NCBI RefSeq assembly: GCF_000485595.1
Contig: NW_014578356.1
Coordinates: forward strand, 1-30,168
Direction of reading: 5' to 3'
Length of the DNA: 30,168 nucleotides
From: Priapulus caudatus
Taxonomy: Eukaryota > Priapulida > Priapulimorpha > Priapulimorphida > Priapulidae
The notes under the pieces were generated by a model. It searched no databases, had not been told where the DNA came from, and worked only from the letters and a program-made list of their open reading frames with translations. Both the position numbers and the translations under genes were made by a program. This document shows, in pieces, positions 1 to 8,219 of this stretch. How positions within the stretch are numbered: the stretch's first letter is position 1; each line of letters opens with the position of its first letter.

Positions 1-352
1 CGTTCATCCAAGGAGGAAAGGGATGTAGTGTTGACGATAGTAGAGTGGCGCTGACCACTGGGGTGGTGTGAGCTGGAACTAGGAGGTGAAAACATGGCTG
101 CGCCCATGACAAGAAGCGTGTCAACTGAGTAACAATAAAATCATGTTTTGTGACTAATAATCGTCTATCTTTAACTAGTCTATAAACATAACACCATGTA
201 TAAAGTATTTATGAGACATTAAGCCCCAATTCGTCATCTCCCTCTCTAGCAAATGTTGTTTGTTAATTCAACACTGACACAGAACTTGTGAATTATGTAT
301 TGATCCGTTAGCATCTGGGAATATGTAATAATGTGTGTTATTAATGTTACAG

Positions 353-466
353 ACCTTCAAAAGCTGGACAAGTCTACGGCTGTGGACGAGTTAACAATTG
401 TGTGCGGCATCTGCAGGACAAGGTTTCGGTTGAATAAAGTCCGTGCAAAGTCCTATTTCATTCAAA
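353..466 (+). CDS. Internal exon, first half of a C2HC zinc finger
   Basis: A 114-base open segment lies between a good acceptor (TTACAG before 353) and a consensus donor (GTAAGA from 467). It reads with two bases of a split codon at the start and one at the end. The peptide ends in a CGICRTRFRLNK stretch, which has a C-x2-C knuckle. Joined to the exon at 1010 the frame is preserved (phase 1) and supplies an H-x3-C (HYQQC), completing a C-x2-C...H-x3-C finger of BED/C2H2-like layout. Such fingers are common at the N-termini of transposase-derived proteins. The upstream exon is not certain: an ATG in good context at 94 opens 12 codons, but its best donor is in the wrong phase. I infer, without proof, that this belongs to the same gene as the exon at 5844. 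Confidence 0.5.
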
Positions 467-1009
467 GTAAGAATTTATTCCCATGTTCGTGACAAATTGT
501 GAGGTGTCTGGTCACGTATTCCTATCTCGTAACTCGTCCTACATCATTGAAGGAAGCGTTTAGACCTGATCGTTATTCCAGCGTCTAGTTTCACAAATAT
601 TGAACTTAAAGAACTTGAAGTTCAAATGAATCAAGTAATACCTTATTAGCTTCTACTTTTATCCAATGTCGAACAGCGGAGGTAAGGAAGGTATTTTGCG
701 CATTTTAGACTTTCACTTCCAAAATATCTCTTTTGGTGACTCATCGGCTACATCGGATGATCTTATGTAATATTGTTGAATATTACTTATTATATAAAGA
801 TTAAAATTAGTTGTCTTCTTTCAAATAATGTTCTGTCAAAACAAGTGTTGCAAAATAATAATACATATCATGTTAAGTACAGAGAGGTGTGAAACATTCA
901 TTTGCAGTCAGAATAATATACACGTCATATGAAGTAAATAATATGTAGAGCAGTTAAATTATAAAAATAGTGAACTACAATTTTTCTTGTTTTTTTCTGC
1001 ACTTGTCAG

Positions 1010-1193
1010 ATCACTACCAGCAATGTGCCACAGCTGTCGAAACCCAACCGAAGCTGACTGCCTTCCTGGTACGAAAGGAGCCGGAGGTTGATGATCAGAC
1101 TGGAGCTCAGTTCCTGGGACCAAAAGAGCCGGAGGTTGATGATCAGACTGAAGCTCAGTTAATTCCTGGTACGAAAGGAGCCGGAGGTTGATG
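1010..1193 (+). CDS. Exon completing the zinc finger, with repeated acidic peptide
   Basis: The exon follows a polypyrimidine tract and TTGTCAG acceptor. Its phase matches the donor at 467, giving the H-x3-C half of the finger and then QPKLTAFL, a tail often seen after transposon zinc fingers (family knowledge). It then runs into a tandem repeat whose unit encodes KEPEVDDQTGAQ. Two copies are in frame. The third is shifted by a 4-base insertion and terminates at the TGA at 1191-1193. I see no donor of the phase needed to splice directly into 5844, so either another exon intervenes or the 3' boundary is damaged. No identified homolog; the exon junction is the strongest evidence that it is real. 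Confidence 0.45.
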
Positions 1194-1210
1194 ATCAGAC
1201 TGGAGCTCAG
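1078..1210 (+). repeat. Three-copy tandem repeat, 48-bp unit
   Basis: Three copies of a 33-bp core (GAGCCGGAGGTTGATGATCA...GAGCTCAG) start at 1078, 1126 and 1178. Copies 1 and 2 are spaced 48 bp (16 codons), copies 2 and 3 52 bp. Copies 1 and 3 share the same upstream sequence (CCTGGTACGAAAG), suggesting unequal exchange. The cores are almost identical, so the expansion is recent. Confidence 0.9.
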
Positions 1211-1942
1211 GGAGAGAACATTAAAGACAAGCAATTGTAATTGATTTCATATTTAAGATGATTTTATATGTTTACAACAATAGTATTTCTGAGAAAAAAA
1301 AGTCGTCTGCAAATAAAATGTAGTGATCGACAATACATGGAATGGACAACTAGAATATGACAGTTCATTCGTTTTAAACAGTAATTTATTCAATCGAAAA
1401 CAGTACACTTGCCAAAAATTAAAAGGTTGCCTGCTGTCTCCTGACCGATCCGAAAAAAATGCCCCTAAACAAAAGTTTGCTTTTAGCTCTCGTAACTAAA
1501 GATTTATTTCTGACTTTTGAATTGAGAATGTCAACAAATGCTTGATTAAATTAAACAGGCCATGAGTAAAATGATATTCAGCACGGCTACAACATTTAAA
1601 GAATACAATGATCTATTTAACTTTATACTTATTATACCAAAGCCCTTCGCTGAAAAAATAATATAATAAATAAAATGAATTATTAAAATAAATCATTCTC
1701 TCTATCGACCTAAACTTTAAAAACTCGGTTGGGCTACCGCAAACAAACAATCTTTTAGATCTGACCTGAACGCATCATCATTTTTCAAGGGAAGTATCTC
1801 TTACCTGACTTCAAAAACCTTTTATTATGATCTAAATTGCATACATGTATAGGTAGCAAACTGGATTTTTTGGCATTTTCCCTTTGTGCACAATTATCCC
1901 AAGTTACTTTGTATATATTATTCCTTTTGAAACAGCACTATC

Positions 1943-2290
1943 AGAGAATTGTGTTTACACCAATATGCATAATATTATTGAGTAGTTTACTCTACTGGTG
2001 TAGTGTAGTTAGTTCTATGTGCCAGGTTATCCAGCCTTTTGAGTTACACATTTTTTATTCCATGTGCCAAGTTATTATTTAGCTGATTAAAATACCTCAA
2101 TTTGTTTTTTGTGCTATGTGCCAAGTATGGCTTTAACATATTGTTTGTTTCCTATTACATTTTCAAAACAAATATGTTGGTGAGAACATTATTGTAACTT
2201 TCACATAGAGAATTGTGTTTACACCAACATGCATAAAAATATAAAGTAGTTTACTCTAGTGTAGTTAGTTCTATGTGTCAGGTTATCCAG
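1943..2290 (+). repeat. Composite tandem repeat, units A-B-A
   Basis: Unit A (1943-2034) recurs at 2207-2290. Both copies begin AGAGAATTGTGTTTACACCA and end GGTTATCCAG. Unit B (2031-2185) lies between them and recurs at 5296-5462, so the order is A-B-A then, 3 kb later, B. The units carry recurring ATGTGCCAAGTT motifs. No coding potential; probably a satellite or a piece of a dispersed element. Confidence 0.8.
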
Positions 2291-2420
2291 ATGAGACGGG
2301 ATACTAGAGAAGCGTTGCCGAAAAGAGGTGTTAATCCCAAGCGCTATAAGCGCAGATGTTGCGGCAGTTCCGCGGCAAGGCGCACGCGACCGCGGTAACG
2401 TCGTGCACGACTATGCACTG

Positions 2421-2481
2421 CTGGCAGCTATGGATCCGTGCGCCGAATGCATAGGCCGGCGCACGGATCCATAGCTGCCAG
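2421..2481. repeat. Perfect 25-bp inverted repeat with 11-base loop
   Basis: The left arm 2421-2445 begins CTGGCAGCTATGGATCCGTG and its exact reverse complement occupies 2457-2481. The loop is AATGCATAGGC. A perfect 25-bp stem with no mismatches stands out in otherwise decayed DNA and implies either recent formation or selection. A cruciform, a hairpin end of a mobile element or an assembly foldback are all possible. Confidence 0.9.
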
Positions 2482-2699
2482 CGAAGAGTCGACAAGTTTA
2501 GGGCCAATAGAATGAAGCCGCTCAGGTGCATTGAGGTGTTCTTGCAAGCTAATTAGATTTGTAACTTCATTGCAAATATTCCGAGAACTGTCTCTGTGTC
2601 GCCCGCTGTCTATGTGTGCACACTCATGCTCTGTGTTGCAATGTACAGGTATCCAGTCTCTAACTTGAACCACCAGGGCCTTTGTGCTAAGGTTGCCTG
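2428..2699 (-). other. Weak minus-strand open frame, unidentified
   Basis: About 90 codons stay open on the minus strand from near 2699 into the hairpin. The composition is coding-like (motifs VQVRDWIPVHCN, LQEHLNAPERLH) but there is no in-frame ATG at the start and no recognisable domain. It may be an old exon or a chance frame. The first open ATG lies inside the frame. Confidence 0.2.
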
Positions 2700-2749
2700 G
2701 TTAATTACTGATACGGCTAATTGCACAGAAGCCGCTGAACGTAACAATG

Positions 2750-3440
2750 CTAACTTGTTACAAGCAAGTTAGCATGCCTCAGAGGGTCATTAACAGTGAA
2801 AGGGTACAGAAAGGAAGTCACGCTCATACGCTGTATGTCCCCAACGACAACAATGCAAAACATTAAAATAATAAGGAATAATAGCATAATAACAATAACA
2901 GTCATAATAATCATAGTGATCAGAGAAATAATGAAAATAATTGTAGTCACAACAATAGACGGCGAGTAGGGTCGCTTGAACGCATTTTTTTTTACACTTC
3001 CTGTTAACTCACATAATGTTTATCGGTTGAAATGAACAAAGAACACCCTCACCAGTACCCCTGTCGAGTTTAAAGGGGCTACCCCCACATTTAAGAAAAT
3101 GACATAGGTTTCAATGGGCTACATGTTCTCTATTCTTGAACCGAGATAGTAACAAACGGTTCAAATTAAACATGAACTTTCATATTTACGTAGACTCACT
3201 AATAGTTGTAATCGTTACTATAAGGAATTATTCTGCTCTTATAACATAGTACTGATGTATATATATGTATATGTATATGTATGAATAGAGCTAAAACACC
3301 ACAACGGGAAAAGGGGGAAATAGTCCAATTTTACGCAATATATATTATTCTACTGAGGCCTGTGGAGACATGGTTACGCTGCTGCAATATCCCGGCCTAG
3401 GAGTATCGTATAGAGACTAGCTGTAGTACTATAGCCCGCT
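2750..3440. other. Non-coding, AT-rich interval
   Basis: I see no gene here. There is an ATA/AAT-rich tract (about 2866-2942) and a short TATG microsatellite (about 3255-3285). The ten-base sequence CTAACTTGTT and its neighbour repeat in inverted form around 2750-2772 (small hairpin). Confidence 0.5.
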
Positions 3441-3448
3441 TACTTGCG

Positions 3449-3673
3449 CTATCTTCTTACTGCCGCTCTCTTCTTTCTTCGCAATCGAAATTCAATTCGA
3501 ATCGGAATCCGAAGATAGTTATCGACTCTTCTTTTTTCGTCTTGCGTGACATGTTGCCTGGAAGCAGGCATTGCTTGTCCGGCTACATGCGGAGTTTGAT
3601 CGTCGTCCTCGTCTGAGCCTGTCCAAGAATGTCGCGTGAATTTCGGAGTGCGTCTGCTTCGTTGATTGACTGG
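3449..3673 (-). other. Weak minus-strand open frame, basic C-terminus
   Basis: A 74-codon minus-strand frame runs between stop codons. It has an acidic run (GSDEDDDQ) followed by a strongly basic end (EFRLRRKKRAAVRR). The charge pattern is not random-looking, but the only internal ATG gives about 35 residues, and no family is recognised. It could be a terminal exon within the 2291-5294 block. Confidence 0.2.
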
Positions 3674-3844
3674 CTACCCAAGTTTACTTCGAGGCTCTCC
3701 CTAGACCCTCCTGCATGATGCGGGGTTGTGTTGAGCTGCTCCTCGTTTTCTATCGGGCTCTCCTGTACTGTCCGGTAGCGTCTAGTGCTTTCCTCCCACC
3801 TGTGCCGGTACGTTAGTGTAGATCAGCCGCTCCCCCTCGTGCAA

Positions 3845-4259
3845 TAGAGTACCGAAGTGATGACGTCACGGTGGCATGACAACGAGCCTGCTGGTTCTAC
3901 ACAATCATATGCTCTGGTAACATTAACTGCGTGTCGTGTTTTGTACCCTTGTAACCATCATTCTGAGAGTCATTATTGTAGTTTTTATAGATTTCCAAAG
4001 GATGGAAGTGAAAAGCAACGGAAAAAAAAAATTAACAACAACAATTTATTTTAAAAACCATTAATTTTTTTTCAAATTCATTCAATATTGTAAGATCGAC
4101 TTGCTACCGATGCTTTACCGCTGTCTGCAGCGCACACACTCGTGTTTTACGTACGCACAACATTTTCACGGAGTTAACGTTATGGAGCCATGCAGTGGCT
4201 TGTGTAGAACCAGCCCGTGCGTTGTCTTGCCAACGTGACGTCACACTTCGGTACTCTAT
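3845..4259. repeat. Inverted repeat pair with CRE core
   Basis: Positions 3845-3904 and the reverse complement of 4200-4259 align over about 60 bases with few differences. Both contain ATAGAGTACCGAAGTG, a TGACGTCA palindrome and GCTGGTTCTACACA. Weaker similarity continues inward (TAAC.TTAACT.CGTG). TGACGTCA is the CREB/ATF site (established knowledge). The pair may be two diverged copies of one promoter or element end, head to head. Confidence 0.75.
3928..4028 (+). pseudogene. Remnant of a THAP zinc-finger first exon
   Basis: Allowing one extra base near 3950, the stretch reads SCFVP then CNHHSESH then SFYRFPKDGSEKQR. This is the start of a THAP domain: C-x2-4-C followed by the (F/Y)-x-FP signature. 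The expected ATG is GTG, and the frame runs into an A-rich tract instead of a donor. The peptide would continue naturally into the LRKW...ICENH half seen at 25785, so both probably come from the same P-element-like family, but the two lie 22 kb apart and are likely different copies. Confidence 0.45.
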
Positions 4260-4910
4260 GACTTCGTCCGCCGCCTCGCTCAGCTGTCCCGCGCGTGATA
4301 ACGCAAACGGCGCAAACGTCTTCGGCTCGCGCGGCTCTCTCGCCGGCGCGTGTACGTGACGGCGCAACTCTCCGACCTTGGTAGTTTTCCATAGACTGAA
4401 GGCACAGGCACTTGAAGCGTTTCAATAGAATATAATGCTAACTAAATACACTCGCTGTATTTCATACGATTTAAAAAGAAATACTCATCCAACAGTCCGT
4501 AAATGTATTTACTTAGTACAAAATTCTTAATGTTTCTATACTATAGCCGTATAGGCTAGGCCTACTCTGTTTCACCTACGGATATTGAAAAAGTTTTGCG
4601 CAACGTTAAATGCAGAAAGGTTTTGCGCAGTTAATTCTTAACATTCGTAGACCTTCAGACGCCCGCACTGATTCTGCTGTGGCAGCACATACGGCTGCTG
4701 CGGCTGCCGCCACGGCGGCGGGTTTGTTTTGCCAGAGAACGTCTAGTGGGAATTCTCAGTCTAAACAAACATCAATCAACGGGCTTAGCCAATCAACGTG
4801 ACGGAAACCAAGATGGCTACGATAATTACAATCCCACGTCACGATTCCAGCTAGACTGCGCTACACTAAAGTTATAGTTAGTGCAGCGTGTGGAACTCTC
4901 CACACGCGGA
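4180..4910. promoter_or_regulatory. CpG-rich promoter-like block
   Basis: CpG density is far above the surroundings. It includes a CRE (about 4237), a GCN-rich trinucleotide tract (4674-4722, alanine codons in one frame), a CCAAT box (about 4789), CGTGACGG, and an AAGATGGC element (YY1-type, about 4810) overlapping a short ATG frame. A small stem CGTGTGGA/TCCACACG sits at 4887-4906. These are typical TATA-less promoter elements. It could drive the plus-strand gene at 5844, but no donor linking them was established. Confidence 0.3.
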
Positions 4911-5240
4911 GCAGTCTAAGCCGAATCGCCGTTCCTTGTGTGGAAAATTATCTGGAAAATCCCTCGAAGAGAGCCTCGTCGCGCCATCTATGGGACGCCA
5001 TATGTACGAGAATAAGTTCAGGGCGTGAAATTCAATAAATTGAAAATCGCTTTTCTAGAGGAAAACCTAAAGCGCCAACCAGCAAGGTAGCATTTACGAG
5101 CATTTGGATTTATTCTTGCCTTACGTGCATAGTCGAAAGGCTTCTGCAAGCGCCACAACTCCTCAATTGACCGATTATAGGCCGATTTGACAGAACCGTG
5201 GAAATTGTTCTAAATATAGAGCAGCGAATTCGATCAAAAG

Positions 5241-5273
5241 GCGCCGCGAGGCGGCGCTGTTCGCGCTTCGCGC
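5241..5273. repeat. Two adjacent GC hairpins
   Basis: GCGCCGC-GAG-GCGGCGC (5241-5257) is followed by GCGC-TTC-GCGC (5263-5273). They sit about 20-50 bases inside the right margin of the 3-kb insertion-like block. Confidence 0.6.
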
Positions 5274-5295
5274 GGATATCCGGGCTGCAGATCGT

Positions 5296-5462
5296 CCAGC
5301 CTTTTAGGTTACACATTTGTATTCCATGTGCCAAGTTGATATCTAGCTTATTAAAATACCTCAATTTGTTGTTTGTGCTATATGCCAAGTAAGGCCTTCA
5401 AATATTACATTCAAGTAAGGCCTTTCCTATTACATTTTCAAAAGAAATATGTAGGTGAGAAA
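5296..5462 (+). repeat. Second copy of repeat unit B
   Basis: This matches 2031-2185 (TTATTAAAATACCTCAATTT type core) with about 85 percent identity by eye. It has an internal duplication in which AAGTAAGGCC occurs twice around 5386-5422. Confidence 0.8.
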
Positions 5463-5843
5463 ATTAACTTTGTTTGTCTATACATGTCAAATTTTTAAGG
5501 TAGAAGCAAAAAATTGGTATATTCTGGTAATAGGAGATGAACAAAATTTTTAGGCCTTATCCAACCTTGTGTGAAATACCTCATTTTTTTACATATCATG
5601 TGCCAAGTTTATAGTATCTAGTCTTTGAACGTTAGACAAGTGATTATCTAGTCTTTTTTAACATTGCTAAAATGATTACTGTTTGTTTGAAATCAGGTTG
5701 TATTTTTTAATGGATTGTATTGCAATGTTACAGTTGATATAAAGTTTTTGAAATTTAAAAACTGGTAGCTGAGTTTTTGTTTCATTCAAGTAAGTTATGT
5801 CAATCAATATACATGTATTTGCAATCAACATATTGTTTTGTAG
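5463..5843. other. Non-coding, probable intron
   Basis: AT-rich with no convincing open frame. It ends in a pyrimidine-rich TATTGTTTTGTAG acceptor at 5843. Confidence 0.4.
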
Positions 5844-8219
5844 GGAAGAACACAGTCTCCCTCCGTCGGTGCCTACATTTGACGTGCCATTCCTGGATAG
5901 TACTGGTAACATGGTTTTCCCAGGATCTGTGGCGTGTACAATACCCGACGACACACCACTGAGCTCAGCTGTGGATTATCAGATGCAAGCTACACATTGT
6001 CTGATCCTGCACCATTCCTTCTACCTGAACCGTCCTCACTCTTCTATCCAGTCCACACAGATCCAACAGTAGTTCCAAGTCACCTATACGACGGAGGATC
6101 CATGTCTGTTGACGAACCATCTCTCGAGACAAATAGTGTTGGTAATGCCAGCTTAGACAATCCCATTACCTGCCAGCAGACACATATCTCTAATAGTGAT
6201 GTCACTTCACACTGGAACACACATAGCGACATTCACGTGGATGATGTCATTGCTGATAACTCTGGTTATGAATCCAGTGATTCGTGCAGTGATTATGAGC
6301 TGCATGCACATGATGATTGTGATGATGTATTGAATGGCACCACATTGGAACAGTCCGAGCTGAATAATCCAGCAATTGATTCTGGTGTTCAGAGGTACAC
6401 ATTTGTGAGTGCCATGGCAGAGAAGTTGGACACATTATTTAAACTGGGTGTGCTTGCCAATGACTCTTCCTTTGTGATACTTTTCAGCAATATCATTGAC
6501 TGCATTTTTCATTATGAAGTGATGAAGCACAAAACAGAAAAGTTCCAATGGAATCCAGAAGTAGTAGACTTCTGCTGCAGCATTTTGTACATGGGAGGAA
6601 GAAAAACGTACAACTTCATCAGAGGTCCAGGGAATCATAGTGAAGGGAAAGAGGCAACATTCAATGTTTCAAGATTCAACATCCCATTGCCTGATGAACG
6701 TACATGTCGCCGAAAAGCACCAGGATACACCACATCCCCCGGCATTGTGAGGGAATTGCTCATCAGTAACCTAAAATTAGCACAGTCGGCTTCTGTGCCA
6801 AATTTGATTGAAAACGAGAGTGTTGCTGTTGTCCCAGTTGCCCTACAACGAGATGGCATTGCCGTGAAACCCGGTCTGGAATTGGACCCGAATAGAAAAG
6901 TGCTGGTAGGAACAACGCCCCCTATTGACTTGGATTACACCATACAACACCCGATTCCAGACCCAGTAGAACTGAAGAGAATAATTGTTAAAGATGCTGA
7001 CACAATGGTCGTAACGGATCTTACCAACACTGTAAGCATACCAGTTGGACTAGATTATTCTCCAAGTGCGCAGTCGGGGGAAGAAGTTTCCAAAATTATT
7101 CAGCGGAGAGCAAGACAGATACAGATATGCCTGCACTGTTTGGAAGAGGAAAAGAAACGAAGCAAATCGGTCGTCTTGGAGTCGACAGGAAAGGAATGCG
7201 TTTCTGTTTGTGACACCTGTCTTCAAACTGGTGACGTGTGTAGCCAGTGCTTTGAAATTGGACATCGAATCGTTGATCCCCAATTTAGATCCTGCGATAC
7301 ATGCAGAAACCAGAAAATACAGTGCTTTCGATTCGCAGTACTGGCATCAAATCAAGACGGTGAGCAGAAGAACAAAACGGCTATGGAAAAGCTGATGTCG
7401 GACAACCCAAGCATGCAGTCACAGGTATCGTCCCTAACACCTGGTCCAGACGCTGTTCATGTGGCAAAATGCCTTTTAGGCAGCTTGACTAACTGGTGGC
7501 TAGTAGTTGAACAGTACCGGATCAACCTTGTTCTTCTGCGGGTTTTACGCTCAGATTATCATACTGAGGTCGGAGAGGTTGCTCGTAAAATTTATAGCCT
7601 AGACTCTGTCCGTCGCAGGGATCGCCAGAGCACTGAGGCTATAGCAGAGGTATGCAGCTCGAAATCCATTGCATTGTTGCAGAAGCTGTCCACAACAGGA
7701 CAGGCCAACATTGTGTACACTCTGGTACCAGAGCTATATCGAAAAGTGGATGACAACCACAAGAATGTGTTGAAAAACCCATCGGCTGTATCAATTAGCA
7801 CGGATTCATCAATGCTGCTGGTTACAGACTTCACTTGTGGAACACTGGTTTCTGTGAGACTGCATTATCCAGCAGAAGTCAGGAAACTTGCAAAATGCCT
7901 GGAAAACCCCATGTCTGTTGCCAGTATTCATGGCGTAGCACTTGTTGCAGAAGTTGGTCGCCATCGAATAGTCTACATTGACTACAACAACAGTCTACAG
8001 ATGACGAAAGACGAGCTGTGGGATATAGCCAAAACTAATCGTTTACTTCCCCCAAATGCGACAAAATCCCGAACGAAAGTGACAGAGCTGAGAAAACTGG
8101 TGGAATATGTGTATGACCATACAGAGGAGTCTGGAGCTAAGAAGGACCAACGGCTAAGACTGAGAAAACTAGAGGTTCAAAATGCCACTCTGAAAGATCC
8201 TGTCCTGCTGACAGTGTGA
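5844..8219 (+). CDS. NHL-propeller protein of unknown family, N-terminal part up to in-frame TGA
   Basis: A large uninterrupted exon begins after the acceptor at 5842-5843. The first part reads well in one frame (EEHSLPPSVPTFDVPF...) to about 5990. The remainder reads in another frame to the TGA at 8217-8219, so a one-base indel near 5990 is likely; the first ATG in the long frame is at 6102. In order: an acidic Ser/Asp-rich leader (6102-6400); a central region with FQW (6543), GGRKTYNFIRGP, LPLPDERTCRRK-type and DGIAVKPGLELD motifs, a style I associate with uncharacterised transposon-derived proteins; a Cys/His cluster at 7128-7325 (CLHC, CDTC, CSQC, GH, CDTC, C) that should bind zinc; NHL blades 1-2 (about 7773-7985); a SAP-like helical insert (7998-8108); and the start of blade 3. 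Function unknown; DNA or RNA binding is an inference. It continues in frame beyond the TGA. Confidence 0.7.
8217..8219 (+). other. In-frame TGA inside NHL blade 3
   Basis: The codons run CTG ACA GTG TGA AAT AAC GAG CTA TTG TTT. Reading through gives PVLLTV-x-NNELLFVVD, which aligns with the other blades (PTGICAEGNTLFVVD). The stop falls in the turn between two strands of a blade. Either half alone would be an incomplete propeller. Confidence 0.9.

Larger units (their letters stand above)
2291..5294. mobile_element. Approx. 3.0-kb segment interrupting the A-B repeat array
   Basis: At the intact A-B junction (2025-2040) the sequence runs GGTTATCCAGCCTTTT. The second A copy stops exactly at GGTTATCCAG (2290), and the next B copy starts exactly at TCCAGCCTTTT (5295). 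The intervening 3004 bp therefore behave like an insertion, with TCCAG (2286-2290 and 5295-5299) as a possible 5-bp target duplication. Both margins are GC-rich and contain short hairpins, but I see no clear terminal inverted repeats. It contains weak minus-strand open frames, a THAP remnant and a CpG-rich block. It could also be more than one event. Confidence 0.45.

Noticed and set aside
959-1234. Minus-strand 91-codon frame
   Set aside because: It is the antisense of the tandem repeat. The plus strand has splice signals and a zinc-finger half.
4610-4801. Poly-alanine frame on the plus strand
   Set aside because: GCN-repeat translation in a CpG-rich block, with no splice or homology support.
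8217-8219. TGA as a selenocysteine codon
   Set aside because: I see no convincing SECIS fold in 9918-10080. Several ATGA strings occur there but without the paired core, and NHL blades are not known selenoprotein sites.
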